Assembly: GCF_018408855.1 (NCBI RefSeq) | Contig: NZ_AP024322.1 | Span: 2,294,001 to 2,358,000, forward strand | Direction of reading: 5' to 3' | DNA from: Caballeronia sp. NK8 | GTDB taxonomy: Bacteria; Pseudomonadota; Gammaproteobacteria; Burkholderiales; Burkholderiaceae | DNA length: 64,000 nt | Shown here: positions 56,542-64,000 of the stretch, piece by piece | How positions within the stretch are numbered: the stretch's first letter is position 1 | Layout: every line of letters starts with the position of its first letter | Made by a program: the position numbers and the translations under genes | The notes under the pieces: model-generated | Database searches by the model: none | What the model saw: only the letters and a program-made list of their open reading frames with translations | Told to the model about the DNA's origin: nothing

Positions 56542-56748
56542 TGTCAGTCTCCGCCATCCGTTTCGATTGAGTGGAGCAACCCGCGACGTGCGTCCACAGC
56601 GCAAGTATCGCGCTGTATCAGGTCAGCGAAAAGTCGCGGCGAATGCGCCAAACGACAACGGGCTCCGGCGGGAATGCCGGAGCCCGTTCAAAGTCCCGCG
56701 GGGAAGCAGGTGGCATCGCGCGATGCCGCCTGCTGCCTGTGACTCGTG

Positions 56749-57120
56749 TTATTGCCCGCCGCCTTGCACGCCGAGCGTGATCTTGTTGCTCACGGATTTC
56801 ACGCCCGTCACGCCCTTGGCGATTTCTTCCGCTTGGGCGATCTGGCCGCCTTCCGGCACCGTGCCCGTCAGCACGACCGCGCCGCTGCGCGCGCGCACGT
56901 AGACGTGCGACACGTCGAAGCCCTGCGCCTTCGACAGCGCGCGGCGCACGTCGTAGCCGAGCTTGCGGTCGGTCTTCTTCGTTGCCGATTTCTGGGCTTT
57001 GGCCGTTGCCGCCGAATCCGTACTGGTGGCCGCCGCGTCGCTCGATTGGGCATAGGCGCTCGAAGCCACGGCCACGCACACCACCACGCCCAGCGCTTTC
57101 AACAGATCGACTGCTTTCAT
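56749..57120 (-). CDS. BON-domain periplasmic protein
   Basis: A 123-aa protein with a Sec signal peptide (cleavage likely after SSAYA) and one BON domain (about 50-118, LGYDVRRALSKAQGFDVSHV then VVLTGTVPEGGQIAQAEEIA, GVKSVSNKITL). BON domains are thought to bind phospholipid. AAAGGAG directly upstream of ATG 57120 fixes the start. Single gene. Confidence 0.9.
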   Translation of the reverse strand: MKAVDLLKALGVVVCVAVASSAYAQSSDAAATSTDSAATAKAQKSATKKTDRKLGYDVRRALSKAQGFDVSHVYVRARSGAVVLTGTVPEGGQIAQAEEIAKGVTGVKSVSNKITLGVQGGGQ

Positions 57121-57737
57121 GATTTCTCCTTTTGTTTCGCTTGTTGACTTCGCACAGTTGCTACTTCGCTCGTTTTGCACTTCAAAAACGGGCCGCAGTC
57201 CCAGCGGCTGGGCTACGACATCGAGCGGCTGCCCGTGACCATGCGCTCGCCCGGCCGCCGATGGGCGACGAAGCATGGCGATGGCAAGCCGGCTGATGCG
57301 GCTCACGGTGCTGCGAGAGACTGGCGAAAGAAACCAAACCGCGGCCGGTTGGTCGGGCGGCAAAACCCGTCGGCTCGAATATGTCCTGCCGCATGGCGCA
57401 TGCTCGGCGCGGCTCACGAGCCCATATTCCGGGCTGCGGCGCGCGAGGGCCATGTAGTGCGGCGGCGAACGTCAATTTAGCCCAGCGCGGCCATAAGCGC
57501 AAAGCATTTAACGACGCGGCAATCAACGAAGCCGCGCATAAGCAACAGCGCCGGCAACGGTCGCCCGCGCCCACACACGCCTGTCACACTCGGCGCGCGA
57601 TGGGTGCGCGGGTGGTGCGATTAGCGATCTCGGGTACCATCGACGCCATGCCGGCCGCCCGGACGCGTTCATGGCGCTGCCCGCGCAACGGGATCGGGTA
57701 AGCTCCAGCGCACCAGGATTCACGATTTCCCTACGAG
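57121..57737. other. 617 bases without a recognisable gene
   Basis: Short Arg/Ala-rich open frames on both strands appear to be GC-bias artefacts, with no ribosome sites or domains. The region must contain the promoters of the divergent BON-domain and TAXI-type genes. No confident -35/-10 pair was found. Confidence 0.5.
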
Positions 57738-59213
57738 ATGACCCATCCTTCAGGAAGCAATCCGGGCGACGATCCGGACGTCCCGCCCAAACGCAAGCCG
57801 CAGCAGAGGATCGTCGCGCGCTTCGTTGCGATCTCCTGGCGCGATCTCGCGCTCACCATCGGCCCGATCCTGCTCGTCTGCGCGGCCGCGCTCTATCTCG
57901 CCGTGCGGCTGATCCAGCCCGCGCCGCCGAGCACGCTGACCATCGCGGCGGGTCCGAAAGGCAGTTCCTTCTGGAACGCCGCGCAGAAGTACAAGACGAT
58001 TCTCGCGCGCAACCGCGTGACGCTCGACGTGCTGGAAACGCAAGGCTCGCTCGACAACCTGACGCGCCTCGAAGATCCGAAATCGAATGTCGATGTCGGC
58101 TTCGTGCAGGGCGGCCTCTCGCAGCCCGGCGCAATGCACGACACGCTCGAATCGCTCGGCAGCGTGTCGTACGTGCCGCTCGCGGTGTTTTACCGGGGCG
58201 CGGCGGTGGTGAACCGGCTCTCGGAACTGAAAGGCAAGCGGCTCGCGATCGGCGCGGAAGGCAGCGGCTCGCGCGTGCTCGCGCTGAGTCTCCTGAAGGC
58301 GAACGGCATCGAGCCGGGCGGCGACACGCAACTGCTGCCCCTCGCCGGCGACGAGGCCGCGAAGGCGCTCGAAGCCGGCCAGGTCGATGCAGTCTTCCTG
58401 GCAGGCGATTCCGCCCAGCCCCCGACCATGGCGAAACTGCTGCGCACGCCGGGCATCCGTTTCATGGATTTCGCCCAGGCCGACGCCTACGCGCGCCGTT
58501 TCCCGTACCTGACGGAGATCGAACTGCCGATGGGCGCGTTCGATTTCGCCCGCAACCTGCCGCCGCACCCGGTTCACATGATCGCGCCGACGGCCGAACT
58601 GGTCGCGCGCGACAGCCTGCACCCGGCGCTGTCCGATCTGCTGATCGAAGCGGCGCGCGAGGTGCACGGACGCGCCAATCTGATGCAGCGGGCGAACGAG
58701 TTTCCGGCGCCGCTCGCGCACGAATTTCGCATCAGCGACAACGCCGAGCGCTATTACAAGTCGGGCAAGAGCTTCCTGTACCGCACGCTGCCGTTCTGGG
58801 TCGCGAGTCTCGCGGATCGCGTGCTGGTGCTGCTGGTGCCGCTGATCGTGGTGCTGATTCCGGGCTTGCGGCTGGTGCCGGGGCTGTACCGGTGGCGCGT
58901 GAAATCGCGCATCTACCGATGGTATGGCGCGCTCATTGCGATAGAACGCGAAGCGATCAGCGGCCCGGACACCGCGCAGCGCGATGCCCTGCTCGATCGC
59001 ATCGACGCCATCGAGACGGCTGTGAATCGCATGAAGATGCCGCTCTCGTTCGCCGACCAGTTTTACGTGCTGCGCGAGCACATCGGCTTCGTGCGGGAAC
59101 GTCTGGCGCACGTGCCGGTGGCGCCGCGCGACGAAACCCGCGCGCCGGGCGAGGCGCCGCCAGATACGTCGCGTGTCGTATCGCGGGCAGACACGGAACA
59201 AGGCAGCACGTAA
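57738..59213 (+). CDS. Membrane-anchored TAXI-type solute-binding protein
   Basis: A 491-aa protein. A membrane segment near residues 35-57 anchors a periplasmic TAXI (TRAP-associated extracytoplasmic immunogenic) domain (about 65-330). It shows LTIAAGPKGSSFWNAAQKY, VDVGFVQGG, AVFYRGAAVVNRLSELKGKRL and GAEGSGSRVLALSLL. A second hydrophobic segment lies near 355-378, followed by a cytoplasmic helical tail. No TRAP permease (DctQ/DctM) is adjacent, so it may be an orphan sensor or binding protein. It is annotated widely as a TRAP component, but transport is unproven. Confidence 0.85.
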   Translation: MTHPSGSNPGDDPDVPPKRKPQQRIVARFVAISWRDLALTIGPILLVCAAALYLAVRLIQPAPPSTLTIAAGPKGSSFWNAAQKYKTILARNRVTLDVLETQGSLDNLTRLEDPKSNVDVGFVQGGLSQPGAMHDTLESLGSVSYVPLAVFYRGAAVVNRLSELKGKRLAIGAEGSGSRVLALSLLKANGIEPGGDTQLLPLAGDEAAKALEAGQVDAVFLAGDSAQPPTMAKLLRTPGIRFMDFAQADAYARRFPYLTEIELPMGAFDFARNLPPHPVHMIAPTAELVARDSLHPALSDLLIEAAREVHGRANLMQRANEFPAPLAHEFRISDNAERYYKSGKSFLYRTLPFWVASLADRVLVLLVPLIVVLIPGLRLVPGLYRWRVKSRIYRWYGALIAIEREAISGPDTAQRDALLDRIDAIETAVNRMKMPLSFADQFYVLREHIGFVRERLAHVPVAPRDETRAPGEAPPDTSRVVSRADTEQGST

Positions 59214-59355
59214 TATCTATTTGAGGAACGCGAATAACGGATGCGATACGTCGCGCAACGCGTCCGCCATGCAGGACACGACCGAAAAACGAACAACAGA
59301 TCAGGCCCACGCGCTCGCCGCGCGTGAAAAGCCACGGAAAACAGGGAGAAGGAAC

Positions 59356-60015
59356 ATGAGTGCCCCGCATTCGACCAGTGGTGGTCGGCCGTACTTTTTC
59401 TTCGACTTCATTTCGCCGTTTTCGTACTTGCTGCTGGAACAGCACGAAAAATGGCCGGACATGCCGTTCGAGCTGGTGCCGGTCCAGCTGATGAAGCTGC
59501 TCGACCGATGGGGCCAGCCGCACGCCGCGACGATTCCGTCCAAGCGCGTCTTCACGTACCGGCACGCGCTCTTTCGCGCGGAGCAACTGGGCATTCCGTT
59601 CAGGATGCCGCCCGCGCATCCGTTCGATCCGAGCAAGGCGCTAAGGCTCGCCGTGCTGGCCGATGGTGAAATCTCCCGCGTGCGGGAAATCTTCCGCTAC
59701 ATCTGGCGCGAGGGACGCGATCCCGCGACACCGGAAGGCTTTCGCGCGCTGTGCGAGCGCGTCGGCATGCCGGACGCGCAAACGCGCATCGAGGACGAGG
59801 ACATCAAGGCGAAACTGCGCGACAACAACGACCGCGCCGTCGAGATGGGCGTGTTCGGCGTGCCCACCTTCGTCGTCAACGATCAGATTTTCTGGGGCGA
59901 GGACACGCTGCCGATGGTGCTCTACGTCGCGCGTTCGCCGAACTGGCTCGATGGCACTGAGGTAAAGCGCATCAGCGCGCTGCCGATCGCACCGCGCGAC
60001 GCGGATTTCGGCTGA
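59356..60015 (+). CDS. 2-hydroxychromene-2-carboxylate isomerase-like protein (DsbA/GST-kappa fold)
   Basis: A 219-aa thioredoxin-fold protein of the DSBA family. The catalytic-type segment FFFDFISPFSYLLLEQ (with the Ser that replaces cysteine) lies at the N-terminus, and VFGVPTFVVNDQIFWGEDTL near the C-terminus. HCCA isomerases act with glutathione in naphthalene degradation, but many relatives have other or unknown thiol-dependent roles. ATG 59356 is preceded by GGGAGAAGGA. No ring-cleavage genes are nearby, so the physiological substrate is open. Confidence 0.85.
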   Translation: MSAPHSTSGGRPYFFFDFISPFSYLLLEQHEKWPDMPFELVPVQLMKLLDRWGQPHAATIPSKRVFTYRHALFRAEQLGIPFRMPPAHPFDPSKALRLAVLADGEISRVREIFRYIWREGRDPATPEGFRALCERVGMPDAQTRIEDEDIKAKLRDNNDRAVEMGVFGVPTFVVNDQIFWGEDTLPMVLYVARSPNWLDGTEVKRISALPIAPRDADFG

Positions 60016-60153
60016 TGGCGGACCGGCTGGACGGCGCGCCTATGCCATGCATAGCGCGCTCGCTATGGCGTCAAAATTGGATAAGCGTTTAACTTAGGGC
60101 TACGGTTCGCGAGTTCGCGCCCGCGCGCCCTGATTTCAACCGCTTTACAAGCC

Positions 60154-61137
60154 ATGAACGATCCCGCCGACTCACTCGATATCTGGCTCATCCGCGTGCT
60201 GCGCACCCTGTTGCTGGAGCGCAGCGTCACGCAGACCGCGCAGCGGCTGAACCAGACGCAGCCGGCGATCAGCACCGCGCTGCGCCGCCTGCGCGAGATC
60301 CTGAACGACCCGATTCTCGTACGCGGCAAACAGGGCATGGTGCCGACCGAATACGGCGAGTCGCTGCTCGCGCCGGCGCAGCGGGCATTGCGCGAAGTCG
60401 AGTTCGTCGCGACGCCGCACGGCGATTTCGATGCCGCCAGTTCACGCCGCACCTTCCGCATCGCCGCACCCGATTATCTGAACGATTTCTTCATGCCGAC
60501 GCTCGTCGCCGCCTTTCGCGACGCCGCGCCGAACGCGCGTCTGGAGATCGAATCGCTGAACCCGATGCGCGATCACGAGCGCATGCTCGACGAAGGCGAG
60601 ATCGACCTGATGGTCGCCAACTGGACGAAGCCCGAGCCGCGCTTCGAACGCCAGGACCTGTTCTCCGATGTATTCGTCTGCCTGATGCGCGCGAACCATC
60701 CGCTCGCGCGCGAGCCGCTGACCGTCGACCGCTACGCGCTCGCCGCGCATCTCGCGCCGACGCCGTACAGCGGCGGCAGGCGTCATCCGATCGATGTCGG
60801 CCTGGCGCGCGCGGGTGTCAGGCGGCGCATCGTCACGACGATTCCCTACTTCGGCCTCGTGCCGCAGGTGTTGTTGCAGTCCGATCTCATCTTCACCGCG
60901 CCGCGCCGTTTCGCACTGCACTACGCGGCGATGCTGCCGCTCGCCGTGCTCGACTCGCCGGTGCCGTTTCCGCGCATCAAGTGCTATCAGCTTTCGCTGC
61001 CGCAGCCGGATCAGCCGACGGATGTCGCGTGGCTGCGCACGCTGATGTCGAGTGTGTCGGATTCGCTGACGCGCAAGAAGACCGTCGCGGACTTTTCGGG
61101 CGATGCGACCGCCGAACTGGGCGAGGTCACGAAGTAG
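60154..61137 (+). CDS. LysR family transcriptional regulator
   Basis: A 327-aa regulator. The N-terminal winged helix-turn-helix contains SVTQTAQRLNQTQPAISTAL and LRREILNDPILVRG-like spacing, and a periplasmic-binding-protein-like effector domain spans about residues 95-300. Start ATG 60154 gives the canonical distance to the HTH. It lies downstream of the HCCA isomerase-like gene and 61 bases before the AraC gene. Its target is not evident; typical LysR targets are divergent, and no divergent gene is present. Confidence 0.92.
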   Translation: MNDPADSLDIWLIRVLRTLLLERSVTQTAQRLNQTQPAISTALRRLREILNDPILVRGKQGMVPTEYGESLLAPAQRALREVEFVATPHGDFDAASSRRTFRIAAPDYLNDFFMPTLVAAFRDAAPNARLEIESLNPMRDHERMLDEGEIDLMVANWTKPEPRFERQDLFSDVFVCLMRANHPLAREPLTVDRYALAAHLAPTPYSGGRRHPIDVGLARAGVRRRIVTTIPYFGLVPQVLLQSDLIFTAPRRFALHYAAMLPLAVLDSPVPFPRIKCYQLSLPQPDQPTDVAWLRTLMSSVSDSLTRKKTVADFSGDATAELGEVTK

Positions 61138-61197
61138 CGCGTGCGTGGCGGGACTTCGGTACTATCCGGAACGACACCTTCAGCCCGCCCCGTTCAC

Positions 61198-62121
61198 ATG
61201 GATGCTCTCGACAAACTGATTCAGCTTGCGAGCCTTTCGGGCGCGCTCGATCTCCGCTGCCTGCTGAGCGGCCCGCTGGAACTCGATCACGCGCCCGCGC
61301 CCGCTGGCGAAGCTGTGTATCACGTCGTGCTCGATGGCGCGTGCACGGTGCTTCGAAAAGGTCAGGCACCGCGGGAGTTGCGCGCTGGCGACATCTTCTT
61401 TCTGCCGCGCGGAGACGCGCACGTGCTGAGCATTCAGCCGCGTGAATCGGACGCGACGACGGCGACTGAGATGGAGACCAGCCACAACGGCGCGGTCACG
61501 GTGGAAACCAATTGCGGCGGAAAGCCACCCGGCGTGGATCTGCTGTGCGGACGCTTTCTCTACGCGCCGCGCGCGTTATTGATCGACGTGCTGCCGGATG
61601 TCGTGCATGTGTCGTTCACGAACGCGTCGGCGCCCTATCTGCCGCCGCTTGTCCAGACGATGCGCCGCGAGGCGGAGGAAGCGCAGCTCGGTGCGCCATC
61701 GATCGTCACGGCGCTGTCCACTGCGCTTTTCACCATGGTCCTGCGCGCGTGGCTCGCCGAGCAGCCGTCTCTCGCGGGCGTGCTGGGCCTGCTTGCGAAC
61801 CGGCGGCTGGGCGCGTCGATCATCGCGATGCTGGAACGGCCCGCCGAGCCGTGGACGCTGGAAATGCTGGCCAAGGAAGCGGCGATGTCGCGCGCGACCT
61901 TCATGCGCGCGTTCTCCGCGCATTCGGACAGCTCGCCGCTGGCGTTGCTGAGCCATGTACGCATGCAGCTCGCAAGCACGATGCTCACGCATACGAAGAA
62001 GAGCATCGCGGATGTCGCGGCCGATGTGGGATATCAGTCGGAGGCCGCGTTTTCGAAGCGGTTCAAGGAACTATATGGGGTGGCGCCGGGGCGCTTCAGG
62101 CAGGCCAACGGTCTGTCCTGA
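61198..62121 (+). CDS. AraC family transcriptional regulator (cupin sensor)
   Basis: A 307-aa regulator. The N-terminal cupin-type sensor (about 1-170) includes ELRAGDIFFLPRGDAHVL. The C-terminal double HTH (about 205-305) has WTLEMLAKEAAMSRATFMRAF and SIADVAADVGYQSEAAFSKRF, typical of AraC/XylS. ATG 61198 is chosen since the upstream in-frame part overlaps the space after the LysR gene. It is convergent with xdhC (11 bases between stops). Confidence 0.9.
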   Translation: MDALDKLIQLASLSGALDLRCLLSGPLELDHAPAPAGEAVYHVVLDGACTVLRKGQAPRELRAGDIFFLPRGDAHVLSIQPRESDATTATEMETSHNGAVTVETNCGGKPPGVDLLCGRFLYAPRALLIDVLPDVVHVSFTNASAPYLPPLVQTMRREAEEAQLGAPSIVTALSTALFTMVLRAWLAEQPSLAGVLGLLANRRLGASIIAMLERPAEPWTLEMLAKEAAMSRATFMRAFSAHSDSSPLALLSHVRMQLASTMLTHTKKSIADVAADVGYQSEAAFSKRFKELYGVAPGRFRQANGLS

Positions 62122-62132
62122 AGCGTAGCCGC

Positions 62133-62639
62133 TCAGGCGGCGAGGCGGGCGGCCCTGACCGCCGACATCCCCAGCCGCGCCGCCATCTCCCTCACCCGCA
62201 ACAACTGCGCCGTCACCGCCAACGCGATCGACCACGGCGCCTTGTCGACGATGCCTTCCACGCCGATCGGACACGTGATCTCCGGCAGCCGCTCCGCCGC
62301 CACGCCCCGTTCCACCAGCCGCCGCTCGAACTTCACGCGCTTGGTCTTCGAGCCGATCAGCCCGAAGTACGCGAAGTCATCGCGCCGCATGATGCGCTGC
62401 GTGAGCGCGAAGTCGAGCGAATGATCGTGCGTCATCACGATGAAATACGCGCCCGCCGGCGCTTCGTCGACGATCGCGTCGGGCAGATCGGTGGCTTCGA
62501 TCTGCACGTTGGCCGGGACTTCGTCGGGGAACAGTTCGTCGCGCGCATCGACCCACTGCACGACGCACGGCAGCGTGCCCAGCACGTTCACGAGCGCGTG
62601 GCCGACGTGCCCCGCGCCGAACAGGACGACGTGCATCAT
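62133..62639 (-). CDS. xdhC: Xanthine dehydrogenase accessory protein XdhC, short form
   Basis: A 168-aa protein beginning MMHVVLFGAGHVGHALV. It contains only the NAD-like Rossmann domain found at the C-terminal side of XdhC/CoxI proteins (FIVMTHDHSLDFALTQR, YFGLIGSKTKRVKFERRL, EITCPIGVEGIVDKAP). The roughly 130-residue N-terminal XdhC_CoxI domain usually present in betaproteobacterial XdhC is absent. Its ATG overlaps the xdhB stop by four bases, so the short start is natural for translation. XdhC inserts sulfurated molybdenum cofactor into xanthine dehydrogenase; whether this half-length form works is uncertain. Confidence 0.85.
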   Translation of the reverse strand: MMHVVLFGAGHVGHALVNVLGTLPCVVQWVDARDELFPDEVPANVQIEATDLPDAIVDEAPAGAYFIVMTHDHSLDFALTQRIMRRDDFAYFGLIGSKTKRVKFERRLVERGVAAERLPEITCPIGVEGIVDKAPWSIALAVTAQLLRVREMAARLGMSAVRAARLAA

Positions 62640-64000
62640 GACCGTGCGCTCCTCACCGCGTTCACCGCCCTCAGGATCTCTTCAGCCGTCGCCGGCGCGT
62701 TCAAAGGCGGATTCACCTTGTGATCGCCCACCGCGGACACGGCGTCGCGGATCGCGAAGAACACCGAGAACGGCAGCAGCAGCGGCGGCTCGCCCACGGC
62801 CTTTGAGCGATGGATGCTGTCCTCCGCATTGCGGTTCTTGAACAGATCGACGCGGAAATCGGGAGGCATGTCGTTCGTCGTCGGGATCTTGTAGGTGGAC
62901 GGCGCGTGCGTCATCAGCTTGCCCTTTTCGTTCCACCAGAGCTCTTCCGTCGTGAGCCAGCCCATGCCCTGCACGAACGCGCCTTCGACCTGACCTTTAT
63001 CGAGCGCCGGGTTCAGCGATGCGCCCACGTCATGCAGCGCATCCGCGCGCAGCACGCGCATCTCGCCGGTGAGCGTATCGATCACCACTTCCGATACCGC
63101 CGCGCCATACGAGTAGTAGAAGAACGGACGGCCCTGCATCGTCGCCTGATCCCAGTAGAGCTTGGGCGTCGCGTAGAAGCCGTCGGACCACAACTGCACG
63201 CGCGCGAGATACGCCTTCTGCACGACTTCGCCGAACGGAATCGCATCGTCGCCGACGATCACGCGATCGTTCGCGAAGCGCACCTGCTCAGGCGTCACGC
63301 TGCCGCCGCCGAACTTCTCCGCGGCGAATTTCGCGAGCCGCTCGCGCAACTGGCGCGCGGCGTCCTGCGCGGCCTTGCCGTTCAGATCGGTTCCCGTCGA
63401 TGCCGCCGTCGCCGATGTGTTGGCGACCTTGCTCGTATCGGTGGCCGTCACGCGCACGCGCTCGAAGTGCACGCCGAGTTCATGCGCGACCACTTGCGCG
63501 ACCTTCGTGTTCAGGCCCTGGCCCATCTCGGTGCCGCCGTGATTCACGAGCATCGAGCCATCGGTGTAGATGTGGACCAGCGCGCCCGCCTGATTGAAGT
63601 GCGTCACGTTGAACGCGATGCCGAACTTCACCGGCGTGAGCGCGAGACCCTTCTTCAGGATTTCATTGTTCGCATTGAATTCGTTGATGGCCGCGCGGCG
63701 GCGACGGTAATCGCTCGTCTCTTCGAGTTCGGCGATCAGTTCGTGGATGACGTTGTCCTCGACCGTCTGGCCATAAGGCGTCTTGTTGTTTTCCGTCTTG
63801 CCGTAGAGATTCGCGCGGCGCACGTCGAGCGAGTCGCGGCCGACCGAACGCGCGACGTTGTCCATGATGTACTCGATCGCGAACGCGCCCTGCGGCCCGC
63901 CGAAGCCGCGAAACGCGGTGTTCGACTGCGTGTTCGTCTTGCCGCAATACCCTTCGATCTTCACGTCCGACAGCCAGTACGCGTTGTCGAAGTGGCAGAC
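62636..64000 (-). CDS. xdhB: Xanthine dehydrogenase molybdenum-binding subunit, C-terminal part
   Basis: The frame is open through the right edge (residues VCHFDNAYWLSD continue beyond the internal GTG at 63964), so this is the 3' 454 codons of a larger gene. Recognisable molybdopterin subunit sequences: RGFGGPQGAF, VNHGGTEMGQGLNTKVAQV, KGQVEGAFVQGMGW and the catalytic Glu region KAVGEPPLLLP. It oxidises hypoxanthine or xanthine in purine breakdown. It is followed by xdhC with a four-base overlap. Confidence 0.96.
   Translation of the reverse strand, partial: VCHFDNAYWLSDVKIEGYCGKTNTQSNTAFRGFGGPQGAFAIEYIMDNVARSVGRDSLDVRRANLYGKTENNKTPYGQTVEDNVIHELIAELEETSDYRRRRAAINEFNANNEILKKGLALTPVKFGIAFNVTHFNQAGALVHIYTDGSMLVNHGGTEMGQGLNTKVAQVVAHELGVHFERVRVTATDTSKVANTSATAASTGTDLNGKAAQDAARQLRERLAKFAAEKFGGGSVTPEQVRFANDRVIVGDDAIPFGEVVQKAYLARVQLWSDGFYATPKLYWDQATMQGRPFFYYSYGAAVSEVVIDTLTGEMRVLRADALHDVGASLNPALDKGQVEGAFVQGMGWLTTEELWWNEKGKLMTHAPSTYKIPTTNDMPPDFRVDLFKNRNAEDSIHRSKAVGEPPLLLPFSVFFAIRDAVSAVGDHKVNPPLNAPATAEEILRAVNAVRSARS

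Noticed and set aside
54925..56742. 605-codon frame opposite the 3-hydroxybutyrate oligomer hydrolase
   Set aside because: Same antisense artefact; the hydrolase has a lipobox and family motifs.
57750..59201. 483-codon frame opposite the TAXI-type gene
   Set aside because: The sense strand encodes a recognisable TAXI domain; the antisense product is Arg/His-rich without signals.

Overview
The window reads as chromosomal DNA of a Burkholderiaceae betaproteobacterium (Burkholderia / Paraburkholderia / Caballeronia type). It is GC-rich with strong third-position GC bias. It carries neighbourhoods I associate with that family: yqgE-ruvX-pyrR-pyrB-pyrC'-plsC, rubA-thiD-DUF72, CIRCE-controlled groES-groEL, a 3-hydroxybutyrate oligomer hydrolase, and an O-polysaccharide locus abutting apaH. 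The species cannot be fixed from the sequence alone. I saw no rRNA, tRNA, CRISPR array or intact insertion sequence.

Region 1 (1-29.6 kb) is a large surface-polysaccharide locus. It opens with the tail of a protein that begins outside the window, then an NAD-type epimerase, an FAD oxidoreductase, a GtrA-type flippase and a large membrane protein, which together suggest a lipid-linked sugar modification module. Three SAM-dependent methyltransferases follow. On the minus strand lie an 825-aa membrane protein of unknown function, an acyltransferase-3 protein, a 1752-aa fusion (methyltransferase, beta-rich linker, coiled coil, WbsX/GH99-like, GT4, GT2) and an O-antigen ABC exporter ATPase (Wzt). 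Divergent from these are an APS kinase (CysC), a PAPS-type sulfotransferase, the exporter permease (Wzm), a second Wzt and a coiled-coil double GT2. A rhamnosyltransferase and the complete dTDP-L-rhamnose operon rfbBACD close the locus. Together the genes predict a rhamnose-containing, ABC-exported polysaccharide that is probably methylated, acylated and sulfated. Two Wzt genes, each followed immediately by a large coiled-coil glycosyltransferase, flank the sulfation pair.

Region 2 (29.8-43.5 kb) is housekeeping: apaH, the yqgE-ruvX-pyrR-pyrB-pyrC'-plsC operon (with a dihydroorotase-like protein lacking its metal-binding HxH), a DNA photolyase, an unknown 464-aa protein, rubredoxin, a ThiD-like kinase, a DUF72 protein, a small exported protein and groES-groEL with a textbook promoter and CIRCE operator.

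Region 3 (43.5-53.6 kb) looks accessory. About 1.2 kb without a convincing gene is followed by an amidase-DUF302-TetR operon, a small unknown protein, a short tyrosine recombinase, a methyltransferase, a P-loop NTPase and a GNAT acetyltransferase whose 3' end is a 7 x 7-bp tandem repeat. Then come gene relics (Nudix, acyltransferase tail, 5'-truncated wzm) around an intact wecB, a scar of a second polysaccharide locus.

Region 4 (53.6-64 kb) holds a DUF2242 lipoprotein, a 3-hydroxybutyrate oligomer hydrolase, a BON-domain protein, a membrane-anchored TAXI-type binding protein, a 2-hydroxychromene-2-carboxylate isomerase-like protein, LysR and AraC regulators, and xanthine dehydrogenase genes: a short xdhC and the 3' part of xdhB, which runs off the right edge.
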